NCBI GenBank assembly: GCA_963748925.1
Contig: CAVVKG010000009.1
Coordinates: forward strand, 868,001-932,000
Reading direction: 5' to 3'
Source: Cryomorpha sp963748925
Lineage (GTDB): Bacteria > Bacteroidota > Bacteroidia > Flavobacteriales_D > Cryomorphaceae
DNA length: 64,000 bases
Shown here: positions 18,235 to 27,719 of the stretch, piece after piece
How positions within the stretch are numbered: the stretch's first letter is position 1
How the letters are laid out: the number at the start of each line of letters is the position of its first letter
Translations under genes and position numbers: made by a program
Notes under the pieces: generated by a model
The model's input: the letters and a program-made list of their open reading frames with translations, nothing else
Database searches by the model: none
Told to the model about the DNA's origin: nothing

Positions 18235-20310
18235 TTAATACCCCAGTTTTTCCTGATTCTTTTTTATTACATCATAAAAATCTACCTGTGCTCTGTAGCT
18301 CTTGCTTTCAGGTTTCTTGGTAACGTATTTGTTCTCAAGAGTACCATCAATAAGGCGTGCTTTGGTATTGTCGCTCCACTGCAACTCCATAAAATCTCTG
18401 ATTTCTGACCTAATACTTTCATCGTAAATCGCGCAACTTACCTCTACTCTGTAATCAAGATTTCGCTCCATCCAATCTGCCGATGAGATGTAGATTTCTT
18501 CATCGCCCCCATTGGCAAAAATAAATACACGTGCATGCTCTAAAAATCTATCAATAATGCTGTGTACCTCGATGTTTTCACTTATGTTTTTAATTCCCGG
18601 CATCAAAGAACAAATACCCCGAACGATAAGTCTGATTTTAACTCCTGCACGACTAGCCTGATATAGCTTTCTGATCAACGTTTCGTCTACAAGGCTATTC
18701 ATTTTCAAAAAGGCATATGCTTCCTTCCCTTCTTTAGCGTTTTTTATTTCGCGATTTATCTTGCGGATGTATTGATTTCGCATGGAAGAAGGTGCAACAA
18801 GCAGGTGCTTAAAGCGAAAGTTGAGGTATGGTCTTTCTATAAAACTAAATACTTTAAGTGCTTCTTCGCAAATTTCATTGTGGCAGGTAAAAAGAGCCAT
18901 ATCGCTGTATACTTTGGCGGTTTGCTCATGGAAATTTCCTGTTGAAATAACGGCATGGTGTTTCGGAATACCATCAATTACTTTGGTAACAACAGCAAGT
19001 TTGCAATGCACCTTCATATCCGGAATTCCAAAAATCACCTTGACCCCGGCTTCCTGCAGTCGCTTGCTATAATCAAGATTATTGCTTTCATCAAATCTGG
19101 CGCGAAGCTCAACCATGGCAATTACCTGCTTTCCATTTTTTGCAGCTGAAATCAAAGCGTTGACTACGCGGCTTTGACTTGCTACACGGTAAAGCGACAC
19201 CTTAATTTCTTTCACATCCGGGTGTATTGCAGCTTCTCGCAAAAACAATACAAAAGCCCGAAAATGTTGGTATGGGTAATTAATCAGAATATCATTCTTT
19301 TCAATTGCTGAAAGCACGCTTTTAATGCTAGTAAATGCGCTGTGATCTGTTTGTTTTAGCTTGTCCCACTCCAGATTTTGGTCAAGAGCTGGAAACTTCA
19401 TAAAGTCTTTTGAGTTATGGTACCTGCCGCCCGGAATAATATTGTCGTCCTCGTCAATATTGAGTTTCTTGGTTAAAAAATTCAAGATGTCTTTAGGCAT
19501 TTTTTGATCATAAAGAAATCTGACAGGCTGGCCGGTTGTACGCTGTTTCAGGCTTTTCTTCATCTTTTCGTAAATACCTTTTGAAACATCGTCATCCAGG
19601 TCGAGCTCTGCATCGCGCGTTATCTTAATGGTGTAAGCCTCCAGGTTTTCGTAATCAAAGAGTCCGAATATTTTATCGAGGTTAAAACGAATCACATCAT
19701 CGAGAAACATCACAAATTTCTTCCCGTCCTTTTCGGGAAAAACGATGAATCGGGGTGTTTGATCAGAGGGTACTTCGATCAGAGCATATTGTTTTTTAAA
19801 GCCCTTTCTTTTGGAAATTAGTTTAACTCCCAAATAAATAGACTTATCCCGCAAGTAAGGAAATTCGGGTGCTTTCTTTAGCATTATCGGAATCAAAAAC
19901 GGAGCTATATATTCACGATAGTACTCGTCTGCAAATTGCTCCTGGTCCTCGCTAAGGTTGGTTTCGTTGATGATAAAAATATGGTGTTTCTCAAGCTCTT
20001 CCAGTATTTCGTCGTAGCTGTTTCCAAATATTTCTTTCTGCTTGAGTACTTCAGCATGAATTTCATCTAGAACTTCATGTGCGGTTTTGTCGCCAATGAG
20101 CTCTTTTTTCTTGCTCACGGTCTCAATACGCTTCATTGTGGCCACACGCACACGGAAAAATTCATCAAGGTTGTTTGAAAATATTCCCAAAAAACGCAGC
20201 CTTTCCAGAAGCGGAACATTGGGGTCCTGAGCTTCCTGTAGCACTCGCCGATTAAACGAAAGCCAGCTTATTTCGCGATTTATTGTACGATTCTTTAAAC
20301 TGATTGACAT
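18235..20310 (-). CDS. ppk1: Polyphosphate kinase 1
   Basis: This 691-residue protein is the full length for PPK1, which makes polyphosphate from ATP reversibly. The N-terminal signature REISWLSFNRRVLQEA is clear, and the catalytic His lies in KVHCKLAVV (His435), with GNFHEQTAKVYSD downstream. The C-terminal phospholipase-D-like domains contain RLIVRGICSLMPG and YISSADWMERNLDYR. A GDPD gene follows upstream in the same direction. An exopolyphosphatase-family gene is also present in this window at 54147, but not adjacent. Confidence 0.95.
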   Translation of the reverse strand: MSISLKNRTINREISWLSFNRRVLQEAQDPNVPLLERLRFLGIFSNNLDEFFRVRVATMKRIETVSKKKELIGDKTAHEVLDEIHAEVLKQKEIFGNSYDEILEELEKHHIFIINETNLSEDQEQFADEYYREYIAPFLIPIMLKKAPEFPYLRDKSIYLGVKLISKRKGFKKQYALIEVPSDQTPRFIVFPEKDGKKFVMFLDDVIRFNLDKIFGLFDYENLEAYTIKITRDAELDLDDDVSKGIYEKMKKSLKQRTTGQPVRFLYDQKMPKDILNFLTKKLNIDEDDNIIPGGRYHNSKDFMKFPALDQNLEWDKLKQTDHSAFTSIKSVLSAIEKNDILINYPYQHFRAFVLFLREAAIHPDVKEIKVSLYRVASQSRVVNALISAAKNGKQVIAMVELRARFDESNNLDYSKRLQEAGVKVIFGIPDMKVHCKLAVVTKVIDGIPKHHAVISTGNFHEQTAKVYSDMALFTCHNEICEEALKVFSFIERPYLNFRFKHLLVAPSSMRNQYIRKINREIKNAKEGKEAYAFLKMNSLVDETLIRKLYQASRAGVKIRLIVRGICSLMPGIKNISENIEVHSIIDRFLEHARVFIFANGGDEEIYISSADWMERNLDYRVEVSCAIYDESIRSEIRDFMELQWSDNTKARLIDGTLENKYVTKKPESKSYRAQVDFYDVIKKNQEKLGY

Positions 20311-20333
20311 AAATTATCTTTCTAAAATTCTGT

Positions 20334-21251
20334 TTACAAGCTTTTAAACCTGTCCGGATAATCGCTAATAAGCCCGTCAACGCCAAGCGCTATAAGTCTC
20401 TTCATATCGCTTACTTCATTTACCGTCCACGGTATTACCTGAATCTTTCTAGCACGACAAAATGCAATTAAATCTGCATCTACCAAAGAAAAATCAGGAC
20501 TATAGATAGTGGGAAAGAAACCCAAATTGTCAATGTTTTGTTCTATGCCAAGTGTATTTTCTACAAGTAAGGCAGTCTTTATTTCAGGATAATGCTTGTG
20601 AATATATTTTAACGTTCTATTGTCAAACGATTGAATGATTGTGCGACTGGCAATACCTTTTTCTAAGATAATTTGGAGCAGAAGATCAGAGAATTTTGCA
20701 GGTTCGGGATGTAAGCTGTTATCGGTTTCCGGTGTGCACTTGGTTTCAATGTTGTAAAATGGTTTTGGTCTGCCGATGGCAGATGCGTGTTGCTCAGCTT
20801 GATCGATTACATCCGCTAAAAGGGGCTTGGTGATGGCAATTTTTTGCTGATCTGGAAAGCGTTTGTTCGGCTTGAGGCCAACGTCAAAATTTTGCGTTTC
20901 GCTATAGCTCATATCAAAGATCTTGAAATTCTTTTCACTACTCTCTGATATCTTGTCGCCAAGTGTATCAAGTGCTATTTCATGAGAAAACCAAGGGTCG
21001 TGCGAGCAAATTACTTTTTCATCACCCGTTATTACCACATCCATTTCGAGAGTGACAACTCCAAGATCCAGAGCATGAATAAAGCCTGGAATGGTATTTT
21101 CGGGCATAAGTCCACGGCAACCGCGGTGGCCTTGAAAATCGAATTGTATTGCGTTGGGATGTGCTGTCGTCAAATTATCAGAAGTGTTTTGGGCAATAGA
21201 AACGGACTCTATGCCCGCCAAAAATAGGCAGAAAAACACTTTTAAAGTCAT
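20334..21251 (-). CDS. Secreted glycerophosphodiester phosphodiesterase
   Basis: This 305-residue protein has a signal peptide (LKVFFCLFLAGIESVSIA) and the GDPD family motifs: GHRGCRGLMPENT (from residue 41), LEMDVVIT, and SHDPW for metal binding and catalysis. It probably hydrolyses glycerophosphodiesters in the periplasm, freeing glycerol-3-phosphate and an alcohol. It lies 23 bases from ppk1 on the same strand, which would fit phosphate-related co-expression. Confidence 0.85.
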   Translation of the reverse strand: MTLKVFFCLFLAGIESVSIAQNTSDNLTTAHPNAIQFDFQGHRGCRGLMPENTIPGFIHALDLGVVTLEMDVVITGDEKVICSHDPWFSHEIALDTLGDKISESSEKNFKIFDMSYSETQNFDVGLKPNKRFPDQQKIAITKPLLADVIDQAEQHASAIGRPKPFYNIETKCTPETDNSLHPEPAKFSDLLLQIILEKGIASRTIIQSFDNRTLKYIHKHYPEIKTALLVENTLGIEQNIDNLGFFPTIYSPDFSLVDADLIAFCRARKIQVIPWTVNEVSDMKRLIALGVDGLISDYPDRFKSL

Positions 21252-21268
21252 GAATTATTGATCAGTAG

Positions 21269-21664
21269 TTATGCAAATCTATACTTTAATCTGTCAATAG
21301 GTACAAGGAGTTTTATTCTTCTTACCAACTCTTCCATTCGAACAGGTTTAACTACATAATCTTGTGCTCCTGCATTCATGGCCTCGCGGTAATCGTGAAT
21401 GCTGGCTCTACAAGTTAACATCATAAGTGGAATATTCTTGGTGCGCTCATCGTTCTTGAGTTGCTTACACACTTGAAGTCCATCGGGCTCAGGCATCATC
21501 CAGTCGCTTATTACCAAATCAGGGGTATTTTTTTTTATTTCAGCTACGGCAATAGAACTATCTGAATAAGTTACTACCTCCATTCCTTCCTTAAGCAAAT
21601 TGTACTCTACAAGTTCTAGTACATCGCCAATATCATCTATTACTGCTATGCGAATTTTCTTCAT
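21269..21664 (-). CDS. Single-domain response regulator
   Basis: This 131-residue receiver-only protein has the phosphoacceptor Asp54 (DLVISDWMMPEPDG), acidic pair Asp10-Asp11, Thr84 and Lys106 (DYVVKPV). It has no output domain, so it likely acts by protein contact, as CheY or Spo0F do. It lies 17 bases from the GDPD gene on the same strand and may be its regulator or simply co-transcribed. No histidine kinase is visible nearby. Confidence 0.85.
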   Translation of the reverse strand: MKKIRIAVIDDIGDVLELVEYNLLKEGMEVVTYSDSSIAVAEIKKNTPDLVISDWMMPEPDGLQVCKQLKNDERTKNIPLMMLTCRASIHDYREAMNAGAQDYVVKPVRMEELVRRIKLLVPIDRLKYRFA

Positions 21665-21928
21665 GTCTTCTTTTTGGATACAAAGGACAAGAGAGTGTGT
21701 TAAGCCATCGTTTGTGTAATATTAATATTCTGAATATCTTAATTGTTCACAGCTACTTATTGGGGTTTGCAAAGCTCAGCGAACTTCTTTTTAGCTAGGA
21801 CCTTATAGAATTAAAAAATCGACATTTCGATAAACAATTTGTGCTTTTTTAGTGTTTAATTTTTCTAAACAGCTAAGTATTTCAGGTCGTTAGGTGCCCT
21901 CCGAATTGGCAGGTTGAACTATTGGTCT

Positions 21929-21936
21929 TATATTTG
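21929..21936 (+). promoter_or_regulatory. Bacteroidota promoter (-7 TATATTTG)
   Basis: TATATTTG matches the TAnnTTTG consensus, with TTG at 21906-21908 as the -33 element (20-base gap). A transcript would start near 21943. This makes the ATG at 21953 the likely start of the next gene, because the ATG-like start at 21914 lies upstream of the transcript. Confidence 0.6.
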
Positions 21937-21952
21937 CCACAAAGGTAACTAC

Positions 21953-22339
21953 ATGAAGAAGCAAAAAGTTTCTAAGGAAAGAGCGCGAATGATTAACAGC
22001 GCTATTGCTTATCTGCGGGTAAAGGGTTACCATGAAATCCGTGCCATTCATGATAACTTTAAGGCTCCAAGGGCTGTATTTATGAAAGCTAGTGAAGCCG
22101 GATATGCTCCTGATATGATAGCTGAGAAAGATTTTGGCTCTTACCTGTTCGAAATTCTTGATGAGCAAGCAATGGCTGATTGGGATCAGAAGGTGGAAAA
22201 ATGGCACGTTTTTGATGAGTATGCGAAACGGAAGAAGGGCCGCTTTTATCTTATAGCTTATAGTGATTCAGTAGATGAGGTAAATGAAAGAGTGGAAAAA
22301 ATGGATATCGAACCTGGTTTGATAAAAATCCGTCGATAA
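21953..22339 (+). CDS. Small cytoplasmic protein, function unknown
   Basis: A 128-residue protein with a basic start (MKKQKVSKERARMINSAIAY) and an alpha/beta pattern. It contains FKAPRAVFMKASEAGYAPDMIAE and ends with GLIKIRR. It has no signal peptide or known catalytic motif. The start was chosen from the promoter at 21929, since an upstream start at 21914 would precede the transcript. The family is common in Bacteroidota but unnamed. Confidence 0.55.
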   Translation: MKKQKVSKERARMINSAIAYLRVKGYHEIRAIHDNFKAPRAVFMKASEAGYAPDMIAEKDFGSYLFEILDEQAMADWDQKVEKWHVFDEYAKRKKGRFYLIAYSDSVDEVNERVEKMDIEPGLIKIRR

Positions 22340-22413
22340 CCTTCTCTAATGGGCTGCTAAGGTTTTACTTTTAGAAAGCTAACAGTCTTCATTGTAAATC
22401 GATTATTAACTAA

Positions 22414-22887
22414 ATGACAAGAATATTGGAATCAGATACTAAACCAAGTATTGAAATAAGCTATTTGAACTCAATAAATACTCCTACTTTTTTGCAAGAA
22501 AAGGAAGTAGTAGATTTTTTATTTAAGCACTTAGAGCAATATGGTGATCCCAAGCCACATATACAAATGGCTATTGAATATGCGTGTAGTTCGCATAAAG
22601 GCAAGGGGGGATTTGTTGTCTTAGGCCGTCTTAAGGGTAATATTGTGGGTGCTGTGGTAATAAACCAAACCGGAATGACCGGATACATCCCCGAAAATAT
22701 ATTGGTTTACATCGCTGTAGATGGTTCAGTAAGAGGTATGGGTATTGGCAAGCAATTGATGGAGAAATCTATAGAACTCGCTAAAGGTGATATTGCCCTC
22801 CACGTAGAGCCTGATAATCCTGCTAAAAAACTTTATGAGCGGTTGGGCTTTACCAACAAATACCTGGAGATGCGATTTAAGAAGTAA
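22414..22887 (+). CDS. GNAT family N-acetyltransferase
   Basis: This 157-residue GNAT protein transfers an acetyl group from acetyl-CoA. The acetyl-CoA site shows as VDGSVRGMGIGKQLMEKSIELA (near 108-130), followed by HVEPDNPAKKLYERLGFTNKYLEMRFKK, the typical C-terminus. The acceptor is unknown. It precedes the M20 amidohydrolase gene by 32 bases, so it may acetylate an amino compound that the amidohydrolase later handles. This link is inference. Confidence 0.8.
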   Translation: MTRILESDTKPSIEISYLNSINTPTFLQEKEVVDFLFKHLEQYGDPKPHIQMAIEYACSSHKGKGGFVVLGRLKGNIVGAVVINQTGMTGYIPENILVYIAVDGSVRGMGIGKQLMEKSIELAKGDIALHVEPDNPAKKLYERLGFTNKYLEMRFKK

Positions 22888-22919
22888 ACTAAACAATAGC
22901 TTTTAGAAGCCCAATCAAT

Positions 22920-24050
22920 ATGCTCATCGGCAAGCCGATCACAGATATTAGAAGAATTTTACACCAGGAGCCCGAGCTCAGTCGGGAAGAGTCTCAAACG
23001 GCAAAGAAAGTCGCCGATTATTTTTCAAGCCTTAACAATTTTAAAATCGAAGGTCCTTTTGGGTTTAGCAGTTTCGTGGCTATCCGAAAATTTGGAGATG
23101 GACCAGTGGTTGCTTTCAGAGCAGAGCTCGATGCCCTGCCTATTAAGGAAATTTCCAATTCAGAACATACCTCAAAAAATATAGGCTGGAGCCACGTTTG
23201 TGGACACGACGGGCACATGTCTATTCTTTTGGCTTTAGCTAATGAGCTTGATCAAAATCCGCCATCGTCTGGCACGGTATGCTTCATCTTTCAGTCGGCT
23301 GAAGAAACAGGTGAAGGTGCTGCAGAGATGATCAAGGCCGAGAGTTTTCGAAAAATCGGAATCGATTTTTGTTACTCACTTCATAATATTCCCGGTTTAG
23401 AAAAGGGATCCGTTCATAGCAAGAAAGGTAGTTTTGCCTGCGCCAGTGTGGGTCTTACTGCCCGTATTGAAGGGAAGACTTCGCATGCTGCGCATCCCGA
23501 GGAAGCAATAAATCCACTTCAGGTTGCCATTGAATTATGGTCTGGGGTTAAGGCACTTCCGCAAAATAATGCAGTTGATGATTTTGCTCTTGCTACTTCT
23601 ATCGCACTGCATTCAGGAGGGAAAACTTTTGGAACCAGTCCGGCTTCTGCTGAGTTACTGGTTACAATGCGCGCAGCCCGAACAGAGCATCTCGATTTTA
23701 TGATGAAGCAATGTAAATCGATAGCGAACAACCTGGAACTCGAATCCGGAGCTAAAATCGAATTAAGTTTTCAAGAATACTTTCCGGCTACCGAAAATGC
23801 TGATTTAATGGAAAAATTGAAAGAAGCATGTCTAAGATCTCATGTTGATTTCAATGAGCTTAATGTTCCTTTTCGCTGGTCAGAAGATTTTGCACACTTC
23901 TCCAAATGTTTTCCAACCTTAATGTTCGGATTGGGAAGTGGAGTAGATCAACCGGCACTACATGCTCCGAATTTTGATTTTCCAGACGAAATAATCGAAC
24001 CGGGCAAATCAGTATTTTATCAACTTTATAAAATCCACAATCCATTTTGA
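22920..24050 (+). CDS. M20 family amidohydrolase
   Basis: This 376-residue zinc peptidase-type hydrolase starts ITDIRRILHQEPELSREE and carries the M20 metal motifs RAELDALPI, HVCGHDGHMS, and FQSAEETGEGA (catalytic Glu region), then the dimerisation domain (KTSHAAHPEEAINPL) and a C-terminal SEDFAHFSK. It cleaves N-acyl amino acids or similar amides. Its TGA stop overlaps the TTG start of the alanine racemase gene (TTGA). Confidence 0.85.
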   Translation: MLIGKPITDIRRILHQEPELSREESQTAKKVADYFSSLNNFKIEGPFGFSSFVAIRKFGDGPVVAFRAELDALPIKEISNSEHTSKNIGWSHVCGHDGHMSILLALANELDQNPPSSGTVCFIFQSAEETGEGAAEMIKAESFRKIGIDFCYSLHNIPGLEKGSVHSKKGSFACASVGLTARIEGKTSHAAHPEEAINPLQVAIELWSGVKALPQNNAVDDFALATSIALHSGGKTFGTSPASAELLVTMRAARTEHLDFMMKQCKSIANNLELESGAKIELSFQEYFPATENADLMEKLKEACLRSHVDFNELNVPFRWSEDFAHFSKCFPTLMFGLGSGVDQPALHAPNFDFPDEIIEPGKSVFYQLYKIHNPF

Positions 24051-25204
24051 ATCCGCTCTCAAAATCATCACATATCGAGCTCGACTCCGCTATATTCAAG
24101 AAGAATTTGGAGTTTATCAGAGGCCGGCTTAACGATGGCACTACACTATCAGCGGTAATTAAAGGCAATGCTTACGGCCATGGTATAGAGCAGTTTGTAG
24201 CATTGGCAGAAGCAGAGGGAATCAAGCATTTCTCCGTTTACGGAATTGAGGAGGCCCTTGAGTTTCATGAAGTGGCATCGGACGATAGTCACTTGATGCT
24301 TATGGGCTACATAGCTTACGAGAACTTAGAGTGGGTAATTACCAACGGCTATTCTTTTTTTGTAAACGACTTATCTCAGCTTCGTGAGGTAGCTAAGATA
24401 TCAAGGCAACTAGGGCAACCTGCGAAAGTGCATATTGAGATTGAAACCGGAATGAACAGGACCGGTATAGAAGAGGACAAGTTTGATGAGCTGATTAAAA
24501 TTTTAAAAGAACAATCTGAACATCTTATACTTAGCGGGTGTTGTACTCATCTGGCAGGCTCAGAGAGTATCGGAAATTATTACCGCGTTAAGCAACAAAT
24601 CATTCGATATAAAAAATATTTGAAACGCTTTGAAGCAGCAGGTTTAGTTTTCGAGAAGAAGCATATAGCCTGTTCTGCTGCCCTAATACGCTATCCGCAA
24701 ACGCAGTTTGATATGGTGCGCGTTGGTATTTTAATGTACGGATTTTGGCCAAGTCAGGAAACTTTGGTAGATTATATGACAAAAAATCAAATTGTTGATG
24801 ATCCGCTCACATCGATTTTATCGTGGAAATCAAAGGTAATGAGCGTAAAACAAGTTGCTGCAGGTGAATATGTTGGGTACGGAACTGCTTTCTTAGCCAA
24901 CAGACAAACCAAAGTAGCTATTGTACCTGTTGGATATGCATATGGATATGCACGGTCGCTCAGTAATCAGGGAAGGGTACTTATTCATGGTCAGCGCGTA
25001 ACTGTCATAGGTACTGTAAACATGAATATGCTTGCAGTGGATGTAACAGAAATTGAAGATGTGAAAAGAGATGATGAAGTGGTACTAATTGGTCTTCAAG
25101 GCGAAAACAGGATTACGGTAGCTTCCTTTGGAGAGCTTAGCTCGCAGCTCAATTATGAATTGCTGGCTCGTTTGCCTTTAAACATTTCAAGAATTGTAAA
25201 GTAA
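24047..25204 (+). CDS. alr: Alanine racemase
   Basis: This 385-residue PLP enzyme interconverts L- and D-alanine for peptidoglycan. The PLP Lys39 lies in SAVIKGNAYGHG and the catalytic Tyr278 in EYVGYGTAF. The N-terminal TIM barrel (to about 250) and C-terminal beta domain are complete. It starts at TTG overlapping the previous stop. The next gene, another PLP racemase, starts one base past the stop. Confidence 0.9.
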   Translation: MNPLSKSSHIELDSAIFKKNLEFIRGRLNDGTTLSAVIKGNAYGHGIEQFVALAEAEGIKHFSVYGIEEALEFHEVASDDSHLMLMGYIAYENLEWVITNGYSFFVNDLSQLREVAKISRQLGQPAKVHIEIETGMNRTGIEEDKFDELIKILKEQSEHLILSGCCTHLAGSESIGNYYRVKQQIIRYKKYLKRFEAAGLVFEKKHIACSAALIRYPQTQFDMVRVGILMYGFWPSQETLVDYMTKNQIVDDPLTSILSWKSKVMSVKQVAAGEYVGYGTAFLANRQTKVAIVPVGYAYGYARSLSNQGRVLIHGQRVTVIGTVNMNMLAVDVTEIEDVKRDDEVVLIGLQGENRITVASFGELSSQLNYELLARLPLNISRIVK

Positions 25205-26277
25205 TGGCATTCATAGAATTAGATAGAAAAAAGTTAAAAACTAATTTCGAATTACTCAATGAACGTTTTAAAGCGGGCAAAATTGATTGGGGAATTGTAG
25301 TGAAATTACTTTGTGGTAATAAACTCTACTTACAGGAAGTCCTCGATTTAGGTATTTCCGAAATACACGATTCCCGTATAAGCAACTTGCGAGTGGTTAA
25401 AAGCCTTGACTCTGGTGTTCAAACGGTTTATATTAAACCCCCGGCCAAGCGCAGCATTCAAGATGTAATTAAATATGCAGATGTGAGCTTCAATACGGAG
25501 TATTTTACAATAAAAATGCTGAGTGAAGAGGCTGTACGCCAGGATAAAACGCATAAGATCATTATTATGATTGAGCTTGGCGATTTACGCGAAGGTGTAA
25601 TGGGAGAGGCGTTCGTGGATTTTTATCGTGAGGTCTTTAAGCTTCCAAATATTGATGTAGTAGGGATTGGAGCAAACTTAAACTGCCTGTATGGAGTAAT
25701 GCCCAGCGAGGATAAATACATACAACTGAGCTTATATAAAGAACTCATTAAGGCGTACTTCAGTGTCGATATTAAATGGATTTCAGGAGGAACCTCCGTA
25801 GTTCTTCCAATGTTTTTCAAAAATCAGCTTCCCCCGGCGGTAAATCACTTTAGAATAGGGGAGGCATTATTTTTTGGCTTGAATATTGAGGAACAAACAA
25901 CCTTTGAGGGAATGCACGATGATGTTTTTAAACTGCGTACTGAGATTATAGAACTTACAGAAAAGCCCATGATACCGGTAGGAACACTGGCTGAAAACCC
26001 AAGCGGAGAAATGCTTGAGATTGATGAAAGTTTATATGGTAAAACATCCCTGAGAGCGATAATAGATTTAGGTCTATTGGATATTTCACCTGATTATCTT
26101 ATTGCAGACGATGAGGATATAGAGGTAGTAGGTGCTAGTTCTGATATGTTAATCCTTAATTTGGGAAGCTCAGAAAAAGACTATAAGGTGGGCGACTTGG
26201 TTAGCTTTAAGTTAAAATATATGGGCGCTCTCAGTATTATGAACTCTAATTATATTGAAAAAAGACTTGTAAACTAA
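25204..26277 (+). CDS. Second PLP racemase, ornithine/amino-acid racemase-like
   Basis: This 357-residue protein belongs to the alanine-racemase fold group near ornithine racemase (Orr) and YhfX. PLP Lys34 lies in GIVVKLLCGNKLYL. The TIM barrel then runs through VSFNTEYFTIKMLSEE and SGGTSVVLP to a C-terminal beta domain (VGDLVSFKLKYMGALS). Substrate preference cannot be read. Having Alr and this enzyme in one overlapping operon is unusual and suggests a D-amino acid other than D-Ala. Confidence 0.75.
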   Translation: MAFIELDRKKLKTNFELLNERFKAGKIDWGIVVKLLCGNKLYLQEVLDLGISEIHDSRISNLRVVKSLDSGVQTVYIKPPAKRSIQDVIKYADVSFNTEYFTIKMLSEEAVRQDKTHKIIIMIELGDLREGVMGEAFVDFYREVFKLPNIDVVGIGANLNCLYGVMPSEDKYIQLSLYKELIKAYFSVDIKWISGGTSVVLPMFFKNQLPPAVNHFRIGEALFFGLNIEEQTTFEGMHDDVFKLRTEIIELTEKPMIPVGTLAENPSGEMLEIDESLYGKTSLRAIIDLGLLDISPDYLIADDEDIEVVGASSDMLILNLGSSEKDYKVGDLVSFKLKYMGALSIMNSNYIEKRLVN

Positions 26278-27017
26278 TGACTATGAAAATCAACTATTTA
26301 ATAATTATTCTAACTGCTTTCATATTTTTTGGAAAATCATCTGGTATTCATGCTCAAGATGAAGACCCTTATAAGGATATTCTGTTTATGATAATCGATG
26401 GCGACTATGAGAAAGCCGTATCAAAAGCAGAAAAGTACAATGAAAGGGATAAAACAAAACGCGAGCCTGTACCCTATATTTATGCTTCTATGGCTTATTT
26501 TGAAATGTCTAAAAAAGAGGAATTTCAGGAAGATTACCCTCGTGCCTTTCGCGACGCTATTAAAAAAGCTTACAAAGCAAAACGCTACGACAAGGAGAAT
26601 GAATACATGCCGCAGCATTCAAATTACATAAATGAGTTGAAGGCTGAAGTAATGCGTGAAGCGCGTTTTCAATATCAGTCGGAAAAATGGCGAAAGAGTA
26701 TTACCTATTCAAAATATGTAAATCGTATCGATCCAGATGATATCAGTGCACTGCTGCTAAAAGGTGTGGCTGAAGTAAAAGGAAGAAATACTTATCAGGC
26801 TAAAACGACTTTCGAAGAAGCTGAAGAGGCATTGAAGAGCTTTAATGCCTCCGATATATCGCTTGAAGGAAAGGATTCATACCTCTATGCAATTTTGGAA
26901 TATGCCAAACTTATGGAAGAAGAAGGCACCAAGGAAAAGGCTCAGCCTTACTTGGATGCAGTAGCCGGATTGTTTGAGGGTGATGCAGAATTTCAGAATT
27001 TTGCTGAGGGGTATTAA
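26277..27017 (+). CDS. Secreted TPR-like protein
   Basis: This 246-residue protein begins with a signal peptide (LIIILTAFIFFGKSSGIHA) and contains helix pairs like those of tetratricopeptide repeats (YEKAVSKAEKYNERDK; YIYASMAYFEMSKKEEF; ALLLKGVAEVKGRNTYQAK). It would be periplasmic. It overlaps the previous racemase gene by one base (TAATGA) and is followed by a hairpin terminator at 27073. Role unknown. Confidence 0.6.
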   Translation: MTMKINYLIIILTAFIFFGKSSGIHAQDEDPYKDILFMIIDGDYEKAVSKAEKYNERDKTKREPVPYIYASMAYFEMSKKEEFQEDYPRAFRDAIKKAYKAKRYDKENEYMPQHSNYINELKAEVMREARFQYQSEKWRKSITYSKYVNRIDPDDISALLLKGVAEVKGRNTYQAKTTFEEAEEALKSFNASDISLEGKDSYLYAILEYAKLMEEEGTKEKAQPYLDAVAGLFEGDAEFQNFAEGY

Positions 27018-27072
27018 TTGGAAAAGGAACTATCCAATTAACCCAAAAGAACTTTCACTAGATTCAGAAATC

Positions 27073-27104
27073 AACTCACCCCGCTTACGCGTGGTGAGTT
27101 TTTT
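27073..27104 (+). terminator. Terminator after the TPR protein, first unit of a repeat array
   Basis: AACTCACC (27073-27080) pairs with GGTGAGTT (27093-27100), followed by a T run. It ends the 22920-27017 operon. The same sequence context recurs downstream as a repeat (see 27077-27670). Confidence 0.65.
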
Positions 27105-27670
27105 ATTGAAAGATGGGCCACAAATTGTGCGTGCTTCAATTATACTTCCGCATTCACAAATTCATCATTGAACATCGAAGATCCTGACCGAAGCGTCAGA
27201 GATTCACACATTCACCAAAGGATTGCCTTCGGCTTTCCCTCCTAACCCGTGTAGGGAATCAAAACCCACACCCCGCTTGCGCGTGGTGCGTTTTTTATTG
27301 AAAGATGGGCCACAAATTGTGCGTGCTTCAATTATATTTCCGCATTCACAAATTCATCATTGAACATCGAAGATCCTGACCGAAGCGTCAGAGATTCACA
27401 CATTCACCAAAGGATTGCCTTCGTCTTTCCCTCCTAGCCCGTGTAGGGAATCAAAACCCACATACATACCCCGCTTGCGCGTGGTGCGTTTTTTATTGAA
27501 AACGAGCTACAAATTTGTGTAATGATTTAATTCCATTTCCTCATTTACCAATTTATCATTGAACATCGAAGATCCTGACCGAAGTGTCAGAGATTCACAC
27601 ATTAAACAAAGTACATTCACACATTCAACAAATGATTGCCTTCGGCTTTCCCTCCTAACCCGTGAAGGGA
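27077..27670 (+). repeat. Tandem terminator-bearing repeat array, about 192-198 bp unit
   Basis: Three copies start near 27077, 27269 and 27467. Each begins with a GC-rich hairpin (CACCCCGCTTGCGCGTGGTG, followed by T-rich sequence) and then carries GATGGGCCACAAATTGTG, CATTGAACATCGAAGATCCTG, CGTCAGAGATTCACACATTC and CCTTTGGTGA-type segments. The third copy is shorter and more changed. The hairpins resemble terminators in series. The core CATCGAAGATCCTGA recurs near 44916, so part of the unit is dispersed in the genome. No gene is visible. Confidence 0.7.
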
Positions 27671-27712
27671 ATCAAAACCCCAAACCAGCTTTCGCCGGTT
27701 TGGGGTTTTGAT
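27671..27712. terminator. Strong terminator next to tmRNA
   Basis: ATCAAAACCCCAAACC (27671-27686) and GGTTTGGGGTTTTGAT (27697-27712) form a 16-bp perfect stem with a 10-base loop. It lies 8 bases beyond the tmRNA 3' end on the minus strand and can stop transcription of ssrA, and probably in both directions. Confidence 0.65.
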
Positions 27713-27719
27713 CATCAAG

